A stretch of DNA of 33,447 bases from JAKSCF01 sp028279945 (GTDB lineage Bacteria > Bacillota > Clostridia > Peptostreptococcales > JAAYPU01), in assembly GCA_028279945.1 (NCBI GenBank), contig JANQMT010000139.1, forward strand, positions 1 to 33,447. Reading direction: 5' to 3'. Shown here in pieces: positions 15,190 to 23,487 of this stretch. The first letter of the stretch is position 1; every line of letters starts with the position of its first letter. Under the pieces are notes generated by a model, which was given only the letters and a program-made list of their open reading frames with translations, made no database searches and had not been told where the DNA came from. The position numbers and the translations under genes were made by a program.

Positions 15190-16563
15190 ATGAAAAAAGC
15201 AAAAACAATCTTCGTATGCCAAGAATGTGGATATGAAAGCCCAAAATGGATGGGACAATGCATATGCGGTCAATGGAATACTATGACCGAAGAAAAAATA
15301 CATGATATAAAAGCTTCATCCAACAGCATGGCATCAACCGGAAAACCGTCTAAACCAGTGCCTATAGAGGCAGTGAAATCAGGCCTATACAATCGTGTGA
15401 ATACGGGCATTAATGAATTGAACAGAGTGTTGGGCGGCGGCTTGGTTAAGGGTGCAGTAACCCTTATTTCCGGTGAACCCGGTATAGGAAAGTCGACACT
15501 TATCTTACAAGCAGCTGCAAGCATTTCTAATCAGCAGCAGAAAGTCCTTTACATAACCGGTGAAGAGTCAGAGGAACAAATCAAAATTAGAGCCGATAGA
15601 ATAGGAGCACTATCTGATAAATTGTTGCTGTTATCTGAAACCAATATTGACCATATATTATCATGTATAGACGATGTTCAGCCTGATTTTTTAATTATAG
15701 ATTCTATTCAAACCCTATATAGTCAGAATTTATCATCAGCACCTGGAACTGTATCACAAGTCAGAGAATGTGCCAACCATATCATCAGAACGGCTAAGGT
15801 TAGAAATATTCCTGTTTTTATTGTTGCCCATGTTACCAAAACAGGAGAGTTGGCAGGACCCAGAACCCTTGAGCATATGGTAGATGCTGTTCTGCATTTT
15901 ACCGGTGAACGAAATCAAGAATTGAGGATATTGAGATCCTATAAAAATCGATATGGGACGACAAGTGAAATCGGTGCCTTTGAGATGAAAGAGCAAGGGT
16001 TAATTGAGTTTGATAACCTATCCAAAAGTTTTTTAGAAGGATTAGAAAAAGAGTCTGAAGGTTCAATTGCAACTTCGAGCTTTGAAGGGACAAGACCGCT
16101 GCTGTTGGAGATACAAGCTTTAGTTGTTCCTGCTAATGTGGGTTTTGCCAGAAGAACTTCTATTGGAATCGATAATGGAAGATTGAATATGATTATAGCT
16201 GTTTTAGAAAAAAAAGCTGGTGTATCTCTTATTAATCATGATGTTTATATCAATATTGTAGGCGGCATAAAGCCTGAGGGTACTTCAACGGATTTAGCAG
16301 TAGCCTTGGCAATTTATTCAAGCTATAGGGGCATAAAGATTGCCGCAAGCAAAGTGCTGGTTTTTGGAGAAATTGGATTAACAGGGGAACTTAGACCCAT
16401 TCCGCATTCAGAAAAAATGATTAAAGAAGCTTTAAGAATGGGCTTTGAAAAAATACTTCTCCCGGAAAAGAATTATCATAAGCTGGCTGATGCTATGAAA
16501 AGTGATAAAATCAAGGGTATTGCCACTGTAACCAAAGCAATTGAAGTCATCAATACAGTATAG
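15190..16563 (+). CDS. radA: DNA repair protein RadA
   Basis: RadA is a RecA-related ATPase that drives branch migration of recombination intermediates. From ATG 15190 it has 457 residues. A zinc finger is at 10-26 (CQEC then CIC). Walker A is GEPGIGKST (95-103). The RadA-specific KNRFG motif appears as KNRYG (252-256). The C-terminal third is the Lon-like domain (VGGIKPEGTSTDLAVALAIYSS, FGEIGLTGELRPI). ATG 15190 is preferred over ATG 15178 because GGGGG (15180-15184) is its SD. The second zinc knuckle is CxC, one residue shorter than the usual CxxC. Last gene before a weak terminator. Confidence 0.95.
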   Translation: MKKAKTIFVCQECGYESPKWMGQCICGQWNTMTEEKIHDIKASSNSMASTGKPSKPVPIEAVKSGLYNRVNTGINELNRVLGGGLVKGAVTLISGEPGIGKSTLILQAAASISNQQQKVLYITGEESEEQIKIRADRIGALSDKLLLLSETNIDHILSCIDDVQPDFLIIDSIQTLYSQNLSSAPGTVSQVRECANHIIRTAKVRNIPVFIVAHVTKTGELAGPRTLEHMVDAVLHFTGERNQELRILRSYKNRYGTTSEIGAFEMKEQGLIEFDNLSKSFLEGLEKESEGSIATSSFEGTRPLLLEIQALVVPANVGFARRTSIGIDNGRLNMIIAVLEKKAGVSLINHDVYINIVGGIKPEGTSTDLAVALAIYSSYRGIKIAASKVLVFGEIGLTGELRPIPHSEKMIKEALRMGFEKILLPEKNYHKLADAMKSDKIKGIATVTKAIEVINTV

Positions 16564-16568
16564 TTGGT

Positions 16569-16590
16569 ACCTGTAAGAAACACAGGTTTT
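16569..16590 (+). terminator. Weak terminator after radA
   Basis: ACCTGT (16569-16574) pairs with ACAGGT (16582-16587) around a 7-base loop, followed by three T. Likely incomplete. Confidence 0.45.
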
Positions 16591-16643
16591 GGTTGGAGAT
16601 ATGCCTATATGATACGGACGTAATAAAATATGATTTTAATGTA

Positions 16644-16672
16644 TTGACAGATATTAATTCCTGTGATAAACT
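16644..16672 (+). promoter_or_regulatory. Upstream sigma-A promoter of carD-like gene
   Basis: TTGACA (16644-16649), 17 bases, TAAACT (16667-16672) with an extended -10 TG at 16664-16665. Predicted start is near 16679, within the -35 of the second promoter. Confidence 0.55.
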
Positions 16673-16679
16673 ATACTGC

Positions 16680-16708
16680 TTGACACATTGGGGCATATCC
16701 TTTATACT
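16680..16708 (+). promoter_or_regulatory. Main sigma-A promoter of carD-like gene
   Basis: Perfect TTGACA (16680-16685), 17 bases, TATACT (16703-16708). Predicted start is near 16715, giving a leader of about 20 bases. Confidence 0.8.
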
Positions 16709-16735
16709 GATATTATGGGCTGGGAGGTCGGTGTT

Positions 16736-17221
16736 ATGATGTTCAATATTGGGGATAAAGTTGTTTATCCCATGCATGGTGCAGGTGTTATCGAGGAAAT
16801 TGAAGAGAAAGATATATTAGGTGAAAAACGCAAATATTATGTTATGAAAATTCCTATTGGTGAAATGAAAGTAATGGTTCCGCTGGATAATATCAATGAA
16901 ATAGGAATACGAAATATCATTACAGAAATAGAAGTAACCCAGGTTCTTGATTTATTGAAAGATTCTGCTTCCAATATGCCTGATAATTGGAATAGAAGAT
17001 ATAGAGAAAATATGGATAAATTAAAGAGTGGTAATATTTTTGAAGTAGCAATGGTTGTAAGAAATCTCATGCTTGCAGACCGAGAGAAAGGGCTATCGAC
17101 CGGAGAGCGTAAAATGCTTACAAACGCCAAACAAATATTGATTAGTGAATTAGTTTTAGCAAGGAATTCAGATGAAAAAACGGTAGTAGAATTGGTAAAT
17201 GACGCTGTGTTTTGTGAATAA
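16736..17221 (+). CDS. CarD/CdnL-type RNA polymerase-binding transcription factor
   Basis: A 161-residue protein. The N-terminal 60 residues (MFNIGDKVVYPMHGAGVIEEIEEKDILGEKRKYYVMKIP) are the Tudor-like RNA-polymerase interaction domain shared by CarD, CdnL and TRCF. The remainder is the all-helical CarD C-terminal domain, with NWNRRYRENMDKLKSGN and LSTGERKMLTNAKQIL. In studied bacteria such proteins bind the polymerase beta subunit and stabilise open complexes, notably at rRNA promoters. Start 16736 (MMFNIG) has SD GGGAGGT (16722-16728); ATG 16739 is almost as good. The open frame to 16688 spans the promoter and is rejected. It has two tandem promoters. Confidence 0.9.
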   Translation: MMFNIGDKVVYPMHGAGVIEEIEEKDILGEKRKYYVMKIPIGEMKVMVPLDNINEIGIRNIITEIEVTQVLDLLKDSASNMPDNWNRRYRENMDKLKSGNIFEVAMVVRNLMLADREKGLSTGERKMLTNAKQILISELVLARNSDEKTVVELVNDAVFCE

Positions 17222-17242
17222 GCACCGATAGGTGCTTAATTT
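17220..17242 (+). terminator. Short hairpin after carD-like gene
   Basis: AAGCACC (17220-17226) pairs with GGTGCTT (17231-17237) around GATA, followed by AATTTA. It starts at the stop codon. The T tract is poor, so termination is probably partial. Confidence 0.5.
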
Positions 17243-17268
17243 ATGTAAAAAATTTCTAATAATTATAC

Positions 17269-17297
17269 TTGGAATTATTGTATAACAGTTATAAAAT
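17269..17297 (+). promoter_or_regulatory. Probable sigma-A promoter for the PIN/TRAM gene
   Basis: TTGGAA (17269-17274), 17 bases, TAAAAT (17292-17297). Both hexamers are imperfect. It lies 40 bases before the start codon. Confidence 0.5.
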
Positions 17298-17336
17298 ATT
17301 CTTATAGTGCTAATAATGATTAGAGGAGGTGAAATA

Positions 17337-18461
17337 ATGTTTAATAAAATATTAAAAGCAATTATCGGTATTACAGGAATGTTAATTGGATATGGGATAT
17401 CTGTATTAATTTTTTGGATACTAAACTTACCTGCATTTAGCGATATGATAGCATTAACAGCTAGAACTAAAGTAATTATTTCGGGAGTTTGTATTTTAGT
17501 TTTCGGTCTTATATTCTTTTTTATTACGCCTGCTTTAAAAAATGGAGGAATTAAAATAGCAAGACGTATAGAATCAGATTTACAAAAAGTACCATCTAGC
17601 GACATGGTATCAGGAACAGCGGGTTTAGTAATAGGCTTAATCATTGCTTATTTGATAAGTCAACTATTCGTTATAATTGATATATTATATATAGGCACCA
17701 TACTGTCTATACTTACTTATATTTTCTTAGGGTATTTGGGAATCAGTATTGCTACAAAAAAGGGAAATGACCTGTTAAGAAATTTGCCGACTTCAAAAAA
17801 GAATTCAGCCGGGATTTTTAAAGGGAAAAATAAATTTAATGATGAGGCAACACCAAAGATATTGGACACAAGCGTTATTATTGACGGTAGAATATCTGAC
17901 ATTATAAAAACAGGATTTATTGAAGGGAATATAATACTTCCAGAATTTGTTTTGGAGGAATTACGTCATATAGCAGATTCTTCAGATGCTCTAAAAAGAA
18001 ACAGAGGCCGTAGAGGTCTGGACATATTGAATAGAATTCAAAAAGATAAAGTGATGGATGTTCAAATCACGGATAAAGATTTTGAAGATGTATCGGAAGT
18101 AGATATTAAACTCCTTAAGCTGGCACAACATATAGGTGGAAAAGTAGTAACCAATGATTATAATTTGAACAAAGTTGCAGAATTACATGGTGTAGAAGTT
18201 CTGAATATTAATGAATTGGCAAATTCTCTTAAACCTATTGTTTTGCCTGGTGAAGATATGTTAGTAACCGTTATAAAAGAAGGTAAAGAGATGAATCAGG
18301 GCGTGGCCTATCTGGACGATGGAACCATGATTGTTGTAGAAGAAGGAAGAAAACATATTGGAGACACCATCAATGTTACAGTGACCAGTGTTTTACAAAC
18401 CGCTGCAGGAAGAATGATATTTGCAAAAAGCAAGTCTATGCCTAACAATAAAACAGCATAA
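17337..18461 (+). CDS. Membrane-anchored PIN/TRAM domain protein (YacL family)
   Basis: A 374-residue protein. Four hydrophobic segments (about 7-30, 44-68, 95-116 and 118-140) form the membrane part. A PIN nuclease-like domain (about 183-295) carries the acidic residues expected for metal binding: D187 in LDTSVIIDGR, E in LEELRH, D in EVDIKLL and D in TNDYN. A TRAM domain (about 310-370, LPGEDMLVTVIKEGKEMNQGVAYLDDGTMIVVEEG) would bind RNA. This matches YacL of Bacillus, which also sits between the clpC-radA region and ispD. A membrane ribonuclease is the natural inference, but activity is not shown by sequence. ATG 17337 has the strong SD GAGGAGGTGA. Confidence 0.88.
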   Translation: MFNKILKAIIGITGMLIGYGISVLIFWILNLPAFSDMIALTARTKVIISGVCILVFGLIFFFITPALKNGGIKIARRIESDLQKVPSSDMVSGTAGLVIGLIIAYLISQLFVIIDILYIGTILSILTYIFLGYLGISIATKKGNDLLRNLPTSKKNSAGIFKGKNKFNDEATPKILDTSVIIDGRISDIIKTGFIEGNIILPEFVLEELRHIADSSDALKRNRGRRGLDILNRIQKDKVMDVQITDKDFEDVSEVDIKLLKLAQHIGGKVVTNDYNLNKVAELHGVEVLNINELANSLKPIVLPGEDMLVTVIKEGKEMNQGVAYLDDGTMIVVEEGRKHIGDTINVTVTSVLQTAAGRMIFAKSKSMPNNKTA

Positions 18462-18492
18462 ATAAAAATAAAATATCAAATAAAATAATAAG

Positions 18493-18531
18493 AAGAGATA
18501 GCAGATAATCAGTGCTATTTCTTTTTTTTTT
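18493..18531 (+). terminator. Rho-independent terminator of the PIN/TRAM gene
   Basis: AAGAGATAGCA (18493-18503) pairs with TGCTATTTCTT (18513-18523, one G-T wobble), followed by a long T run to 18531. Confidence 0.9.
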
Positions 18532-18618
18532 GCAAATATATCAAACACTGTTGAAGCTGACATATGTATTGGTTTAGCAAGCCTTATTTATTTCTTGTCA
18601 TGTGCACATAAAAAGTAG

Positions 18619-18647
18619 TTGATAATTTTAGGGAAATATTATAGAAT
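18619..18647 (+). promoter_or_regulatory. Sigma-A promoter of the nucleoside-salvage operon
   Basis: TTGATA (18619-18624), 17 bases, TAGAAT (18642-18647). The LacI-type palindrome starts two bases later, over the predicted start site. Confidence 0.75.
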
Positions 18648-18648
18648 C

Positions 18649-18679
18649 TAAGTAAACGTTTTACTAAAACGTTTACTTA
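18649..18679 (+). promoter_or_regulatory. LacI-family operator, 31-bp perfect palindrome
   Basis: TAAGTAAACGTTTT (18649-18662), a 3-base spacer ACT, then its exact reverse complement (18666-18679). Each arm also holds the self-complementary octamer AAACGTTT typical of LacI/PurR-family sites, so two dimers could bind side by side. Its place at the transcription start predicts repression. The LacI gene at 26881 in the same operon is the obvious partner. Confidence 0.8.
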
Positions 18680-18699
18680 AAAAATAAGGGGGAATAGAA

Positions 18700-19827
18700 T
18701 TGAAAAGACATGTTATAGTTATAACCATTTTCATGCTGGTATTTTCACTTGGATTGACAGGCTGCGGCGGTAATGATACACCAGATCCGGAAGGAAATAC
18801 AGGTGAAGGAGCAGAGGCATTAAAGATAGCATTGCTTATTAATGGTACATTAGGCGACAAGTCTTTCTTTGATTCTGCTGATAATGGACTCAAAATGATT
18901 CAAGAGAAATATGGTGATGAAGTTGTCACAAAAACCATCGAAATGAATTATGACGAAACAAAATGGGAGCCCACTTTGCGAGACGTCTCTGATGACGATT
19001 GGGATATCATTATCGTTGGGACATGGCAGATGCAAGAAATGCTTCAAGATATTGCACCCATGTATCCGGAAAAGAATTTTATCATCTTTGATACGACTGT
19101 AGATTATGAAAACTTTGAATTGGACAATGTATACTCTATTAATTACAAACAAAACGAAGGTTCATTTCTGGCAGGTGTGTTGGCCGCAAGAGTGACAACT
19201 TCAGAAATGGAGCTTGCAAACCCTGATAAACGAATCGGATTCTTGGGTGGAATGGATATTCCTGTCATCAACGACTTCCTTGTAGGGTATATAGAAGGTG
19301 CTCTATACATAGACTCAGAAATGAAAGTAAAAATATCTTATATCGGAAACTTTGATGATCCTGCAAAAGGAAAAGAATTAGCCCTGGCACAATACGGAAT
19401 GGGCGCAGACATTGGATTTAACGTAGCAGGTCAAGCTGGACTTGGGCAATTAGATGCTGCAAAGGAAATGAATAAATATGCCATAGGTGTAGACTCTGAC
19501 CAAGCATTGTTGTTTACAGAGTCTGATCCGGAAAAAGCGAACCTAATCGTAACATCCATGTTAAAAAGAGTTGACAACTCACTGGTTAGAGCCATTGACT
19601 TGCACATGGAAGGAACTATTCCTTATGGCAGCGCAGAAAACTTGGGGATGGCAGAAGAAGCCATTGGGCTTGCAGACAATGAATATTATAATGCGCTTAT
19701 TTCAGACGAAATAAGAAATGAATTGAAAGAAATTGAAGAAAAAATAGTTAATGGTGAAATAAAAGTATCTTCGGCTATAGGAATGAGCACTGAAGAACTC
19801 AATGAAATTAAAAACTCAGTAAAATAA
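18700..19827 (+). CDS. BMP-family nucleoside-binding lipoprotein of an ABC importer
   Basis: A 375-residue extracytoplasmic binding protein. A lipoprotein signal peptide covers residues 1-21 with lipobox LTGC; C22 would be lipidated. The mature protein starts with a flexible acidic linker, then the PnrA/BmpA fold: IALLINGTLGDKSFFDSADNGLK, the VYSINYKQNEGSFLAGVLAA hinge region, IGFLGGMDIPVINDFLVGYIEG and YAIGVDSDQ. Characterised relatives (PnrA, BmpD, NupN) bind purine nucleosides. The start is TTG 18700, seven bases after GGGGG. No ATG upstream fits, and the next ATG would cut the signal peptide. First gene of the salvage operon. A partial terminator after it probably gives it a higher dose than the transporter. 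Confidence 0.9.
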   Translation: MKRHVIVITIFMLVFSLGLTGCGGNDTPDPEGNTGEGAEALKIALLINGTLGDKSFFDSADNGLKMIQEKYGDEVVTKTIEMNYDETKWEPTLRDVSDDDWDIIIVGTWQMQEMLQDIAPMYPEKNFIIFDTTVDYENFELDNVYSINYKQNEGSFLAGVLAARVTTSEMELANPDKRIGFLGGMDIPVINDFLVGYIEGALYIDSEMKVKISYIGNFDDPAKGKELALAQYGMGADIGFNVAGQAGLGQLDAAKEMNKYAIGVDSDQALLFTESDPEKANLIVTSMLKRVDNSLVRAIDLHMEGTIPYGSAENLGMAEEAIGLADNEYYNALISDEIRNELKEIEEKIVNGEIKVSSAIGMSTEELNEIKNSVK

Positions 19828-19851
19828 AAAAACACATATCAATCAATAATG

Positions 19852-19889
19852 AAAGCCGCCTTAAAAGTGAAAGCTTCTAAGGGGGCTTT
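19852..19889 (+). terminator. Intercistronic hairpin (partial terminator) after the binding protein gene
   Basis: AAAGCC-G-CCTTA (19852-19863) pairs with TAAGG-G-GGCTTT (19878-19889): 11 pairs around one G/G mismatch, then only a weak T tract. Such hairpins commonly lower expression of transporter genes relative to the binding protein. Confidence 0.65.
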
Positions 19890-19927
19890 ATACTAAAAAA
19901 CAAAAATTCTATGGTGGAAGTGATTTT

Positions 19928-21484
19928 ATGACGCAACTTCTTGAAATGAAAGATATTACAAAAGTATATCCCAATGGAATCATTGCCAACTATAAGGTGA
20001 ATTTTTCTCTCAAGGAAGGAGAAATCCATGCTGTTGTTGGCGAAAATGGTGCCGGAAAATCCACCCTTATGACGATATTGTTTGGGATGCATGTACCGGA
20101 AGAAGGAGAAATTGTCCTCAAGGGTGAAAAACTGGATTTGTCTTCGTCCAATAAAGCCATTGAAAAAGGTATAGGGATGGTTCACCAGCATTTTATGCTT
20201 GTGCCCTCTCTTTCAATTGCTGAAAACATTGTACTTGGCATAGAGCCTAAAAAGTCCATATTCTTTGATATAGAAAAAGCGATTCAAATAACTGAAGAAT
20301 TGGCAGAAAAGTATAATCTAAAGGTGGACCCAAGAGCTTTGGTCAAAGACATACCTGTTGGTTTAAAGCAAAAAGTAGAAATCCTTAAAGCACTGTTGAG
20401 AGGGGCAAAGATATTGATTCTGGATGAACCTACTGCAGTATTAACCCCTCAAGAAACGGTTGAGTTGTTTAAAGAACTCAAGATATTAAAAGATAATGGA
20501 CATACCATTATATTTATTTCTCATAAACTTAGAGAGGTTAAAGAGCTTTGCGATCGACTTACAGTTATGAGAAACGCTAGAAATGTTGGGGTTCATAATG
20601 TCTCTGATGTAACAGAAGAAGATATATCCCGTTTGATGGTAGGCAGAGATGTTATATTAAAGGTTGACAAAGATAAAGCTCAACCCAAAGATGTTATTTT
20701 GCAAGTAGAGCATATAAATCAAAAAAATCAATTTGGACAATGGGTTCTTAATAATGTTTCTTTCTCATTAAAGTCAGGAGAAATATTGGGAATAGCAGGT
20801 ATTGAAGGCAATGGACAAAGAGAACTGGTAGAGGTTTTAACAGGATTGCAACCCTTAACAGATGGAAAACTATCCATAAAAGGGAATATGATTAATGATT
20901 ATACCATTAAGCAAATCAGAGAACTTAAAGTATCCCATATTCCAGAAGACAGAATGACATATGGTGTGGCTGAAAAAATGAGTATAGAAAATAATTTGAT
21001 TTCGGATAAGTATGATAAAGAGCCTTACAGTAAAAAAGGTGTTTTAAACATTAAAACCATTAAAAAGCGGTCAGAAGAGCAATCAAAAGAATTCAAAATC
21101 AAATGCAGCTCACCCTTACAAGAAGTTAAAATGCTCTCCGGAGGCAATATACAGAAAGTGGTAGTTGCTCGTGAGTTTTCTTCAGACCCGGAATTATTGA
21201 TTGCCGACCAGCCAACCAGAGGGATTGACGTTGGTGCCACAGAGTTTATACGTAAAAGAATCATTCAATTAAGAGATCAGGGGGCGGGTGTACTTTTGAT
21301 TTCAGCCGATTTGAACGAAGTCATGGAGTTAAGTGATCGGCTTATTGTATTTTATAATGGTGAAATATATGCATATTTTGAAGACATAAAAACCCTTTCC
21401 GAAGAGGAACTGGGTCTCTATATGTTAGGTCTTAAGAGACAAGATGATGAGATGGTTAGGAGGGCAATTTATGAAGAAGGATAA
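19928..21484 (+). CDS. Nucleoside ABC transporter, double ATPase subunit
   Basis: A 518-residue protein with two fused ABC domains, as in the RbsA/MglA/NupO group. Domain 1 has a full Walker A GENGAGKST (38-46), Q-loop VHQHFML, signature VGLKQKVEI and Walker B ILILDEPTAVL. Domain 2 has a degenerate Walker A (GIEGNGQRE, near 295), signature LSGGNIQKVVVARE and LIADQPTRGIDVG. One full and one degenerate nucleotide site is normal for this group. With the two permeases it powers uptake of the nucleoside delivered by the lipoprotein. ATG 19928 follows GGTGGAAGTGAT. The 3' end overlaps the first permease gene by 14 bases. Closest named relative: NupO of Bacillus subtilis. Confidence 0.93.
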   Translation: MTQLLEMKDITKVYPNGIIANYKVNFSLKEGEIHAVVGENGAGKSTLMTILFGMHVPEEGEIVLKGEKLDLSSSNKAIEKGIGMVHQHFMLVPSLSIAENIVLGIEPKKSIFFDIEKAIQITEELAEKYNLKVDPRALVKDIPVGLKQKVEILKALLRGAKILILDEPTAVLTPQETVELFKELKILKDNGHTIIFISHKLREVKELCDRLTVMRNARNVGVHNVSDVTEEDISRLMVGRDVILKVDKDKAQPKDVILQVEHINQKNQFGQWVLNNVSFSLKSGEILGIAGIEGNGQRELVEVLTGLQPLTDGKLSIKGNMINDYTIKQIRELKVSHIPEDRMTYGVAEKMSIENNLISDKYDKEPYSKKGVLNIKTIKKRSEEQSKEFKIKCSSPLQEVKMLSGGNIQKVVVAREFSSDPELLIADQPTRGIDVGATEFIRKRIIQLRDQGAGVLLISADLNEVMELSDRLIVFYNGEIYAYFEDIKTLSEEELGLYMLGLKRQDDEMVRRAIYEEG

Positions 21485-22547
21485 AATTAAACTTAATTTT
21501 GAGTGGATACGAACATCCGTTGTTATTCTAATCGCCCTTGTATTTTCATTGGTCATCATACTACTGGTCAGCAAAGAACCGGCCTATGCCTTAAAGGAAT
21601 TTCTTATAGGACCCATTGACAGTATGAGGCGCATAGGCAATGTTATCGAGATGACCATTCCGCTGATATTCACCGGTTTAGCAGTTAGTATTATGTTCAG
21701 TGCACAACAGTTTAACTTAGCAGCAGAAGGTGCTTTTTTTGCCGGAGCTGTAGCAGCAGCAGCACTGTCATTATTAATTGAACTGCCCATAGTGATACAT
21801 CCTATGATTGCTATGCTGGCTGGGGGGATACTTGGAACTTTAATTACAGGAATCCCTGCTTATTTGAAAGTAAAGTGGAATGCGTCCGAATTGGTATCCT
21901 CTCTGATGTTTAATTATATTGCACTTTATTTGGGACTTTATGTTATTAATTATTTTCTTAGGGATGTCAATGCAGGTGCTATGGTTTCTGAAAGATTACC
22001 CAAGAGTGTTCTGTTACTCAATATCATTCCAAGAACACGCATTCACTTTGGTCTTTTTATAGCCATTTTATTTGTGGTGGCGACCTATTACTTTATGTTC
22101 AGAACCAAATGGGGGTATGCATTAAGGGTAACAGGGCAAAACAGCCGCTTTGCCGAATATTCAGGCATCAATACTCTAAAAGTATTTTTATATGCACAGC
22201 TGTTAGGTGGTTTTATTGCCGGTGTCGGCGGTGCGACGGAGCTTTTAGGCATGTACAAAAGATTTTCCTGGCAGGGACTCCCCAATATTGGGTGGGATGG
22301 CATTATTGTTGCCATTTTAGCACGGAATAACCCTGTTTATGTTCCCTTTGCAGCACTGTTTCTTGCATATTTGAGAATTGGTGCCGATATTATGGCAAGA
22401 ATGTCAGATGTTCAAAATGAAGTAGTATCTTTGATACAGGGTATTATCATTGTTTTGGTTGTAGCTGAAAGATTCTTGGCAAAATACAAGCATAAATGGA
22501 TCTATAAAGAAGCTAAAACAAGTATTTCTGAGGCAGGGGAGGAATAA
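21471..22547 (+). CDS. Nucleoside ABC transporter permease 1 (NupP-like)
   Basis: A 358-residue membrane protein with roughly eight to ten hydrophobic segments. It belongs to the BPD_transp_2 (branched-chain amino acid/ribose type) permease family. Family features include LIFTGLAVSIMFSAQQFNLAAEGAFFAGAVAAA and AGVGGATELLGMYKRF, with NIGWDGIIVAILARNNPVYVPFAAL near the C-terminus. ATG 21471 has SD AGGAGGG (21458-21464) and the product begins MKKDKIKLNFEW, a cytoplasmic N-terminus rich in lysine. The longer frame from 21444 would cover its own SD. Overlap with the ATPase gene suggests coupled translation. It pairs with the next permease as a heterodimer. Confidence 0.92.
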   Translation: MKKDKIKLNFEWIRTSVVILIALVFSLVIILLVSKEPAYALKEFLIGPIDSMRRIGNVIEMTIPLIFTGLAVSIMFSAQQFNLAAEGAFFAGAVAAAALSLLIELPIVIHPMIAMLAGGILGTLITGIPAYLKVKWNASELVSSLMFNYIALYLGLYVINYFLRDVNAGAMVSERLPKSVLLLNIIPRTRIHFGLFIAILFVVATYYFMFRTKWGYALRVTGQNSRFAEYSGINTLKVFLYAQLLGGFIAGVGGATELLGMYKRFSWQGLPNIGWDGIIVAILARNNPVYVPFAALFLAYLRIGADIMARMSDVQNEVVSLIQGIIIVLVVAERFLAKYKHKWIYKEAKTSISEAGEE

Positions 22548-22550
22548 GAT

Positions 22551-23486
22551 ATGGATAATTTTTTAGCAATTATTTTTTCTGTAAGCTTTGGATATGCGGT
22601 ACTTAGAGTAACAACACCTTTGATCTTTGCATCAATGGGGGCATTGATTTCTGATAAAGCAGGTGTTATCAACATTGGATTAGAAGGGATTATGCTAATT
22701 GCAGCCCTTACAGGTGTTGTGGCAAGTGCAGGGACACAGAGCGCTTTAATTGGACTACTGGCCGCTGTATTGGCGGGCGCTCTTTCAGGTGCTCTTATGG
22801 CATATGCTTCATTAAACCTAAAGACGAATATTATACTTTCAGGTGTTGCCATCAACCTAATAGGCAGCGGCGGAACGATTTTCGCATTATATCTGATTGC
22901 TGAAGATAAAGGGATATCCACGTCTTTAAAAAGCTTAGTGCTTCCTAAAATAGAGATTCCGATTATCAGTCAGATACCTGTTGTTTCAGATATATTTTCA
23001 GGGCACAATGTATTGACATACGTGGCACTATTATCGGTTCTTGTGGTTTACATATTGGTATTCAAAACGCCTCTTGGCTTGCAAATAAGGGCTGTTGGTG
23101 AAAATGAAAATGCTGCGGATTCTGTTGGCGTTAGTGTTATTAAAATTAAATATATTGCACTCATACTCAGTGGGGCTTTTGCAGGTTTTGGCGGTGCGTA
23201 CATGTCTATGGGATACGTTTCATGGTTTTCTAAGAATATGACGGTAGGGCGGGGTTTTATAGCACTGGCGGCAGAAGCAATGGGGGGAAGCAATCCTGTA
23301 GGAACTGCTGTTGCATGTTTCGTATTTGGTGCTGCTGAAGCGTTATCCAATTCATTACAATCCCTAAGAGTGCCTACTGAATTTGTTCAAATGATACCAT
23401 ATATCGTAACTGTATTAGGATTGGTTATATATTCTTCAAGTAAACAATCTCAGATTAAAAAGTATTTAAAGAATAGGGGGAAATAA
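22551..23486 (+). CDS. Nucleoside ABC transporter permease 2 (NupQ-like)
   Basis: A 311-residue membrane protein of the same BPD_transp_2 family as its neighbour but shorter, as NupQ is to NupP. Family signatures are LRVTTPLIFASMGALISDKAGVINIGLEGIMLIAALTGV near the start and GAFAGFGGAYMSMGYVSWFSKNMTVGRGFIALAAEAMGGSNPVGT in the second half. ATG 22551 lies three bases after the stop of permease 1, with GGGGAGG as SD. The arrangement lipoprotein, double ATPase, long permease, short permease matches nupNOPQ of Bacillus subtilis (guanosine import) and pnr operons of other bacteria. The exact nucleoside range is not visible. Confidence 0.92.
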   Translation: MDNFLAIIFSVSFGYAVLRVTTPLIFASMGALISDKAGVINIGLEGIMLIAALTGVVASAGTQSALIGLLAAVLAGALSGALMAYASLNLKTNIILSGVAINLIGSGGTIFALYLIAEDKGISTSLKSLVLPKIEIPIISQIPVVSDIFSGHNVLTYVALLSVLVVYILVFKTPLGLQIRAVGENENAADSVGVSVIKIKYIALILSGAFAGFGGAYMSMGYVSWFSKNMTVGRGFIALAAEAMGGSNPVGTAVACFVFGAAEALSNSLQSLRVPTEFVQMIPYIVTVLGLVIYSSSKQSQIKKYLKNRGK

Positions 23487-23487
23487 T

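Noticed and set aside
16688..16735. Upstream extension of the carD-like gene
   Set aside because: It begins inside the main promoter; the SD at 16722-16728 points to 16736.
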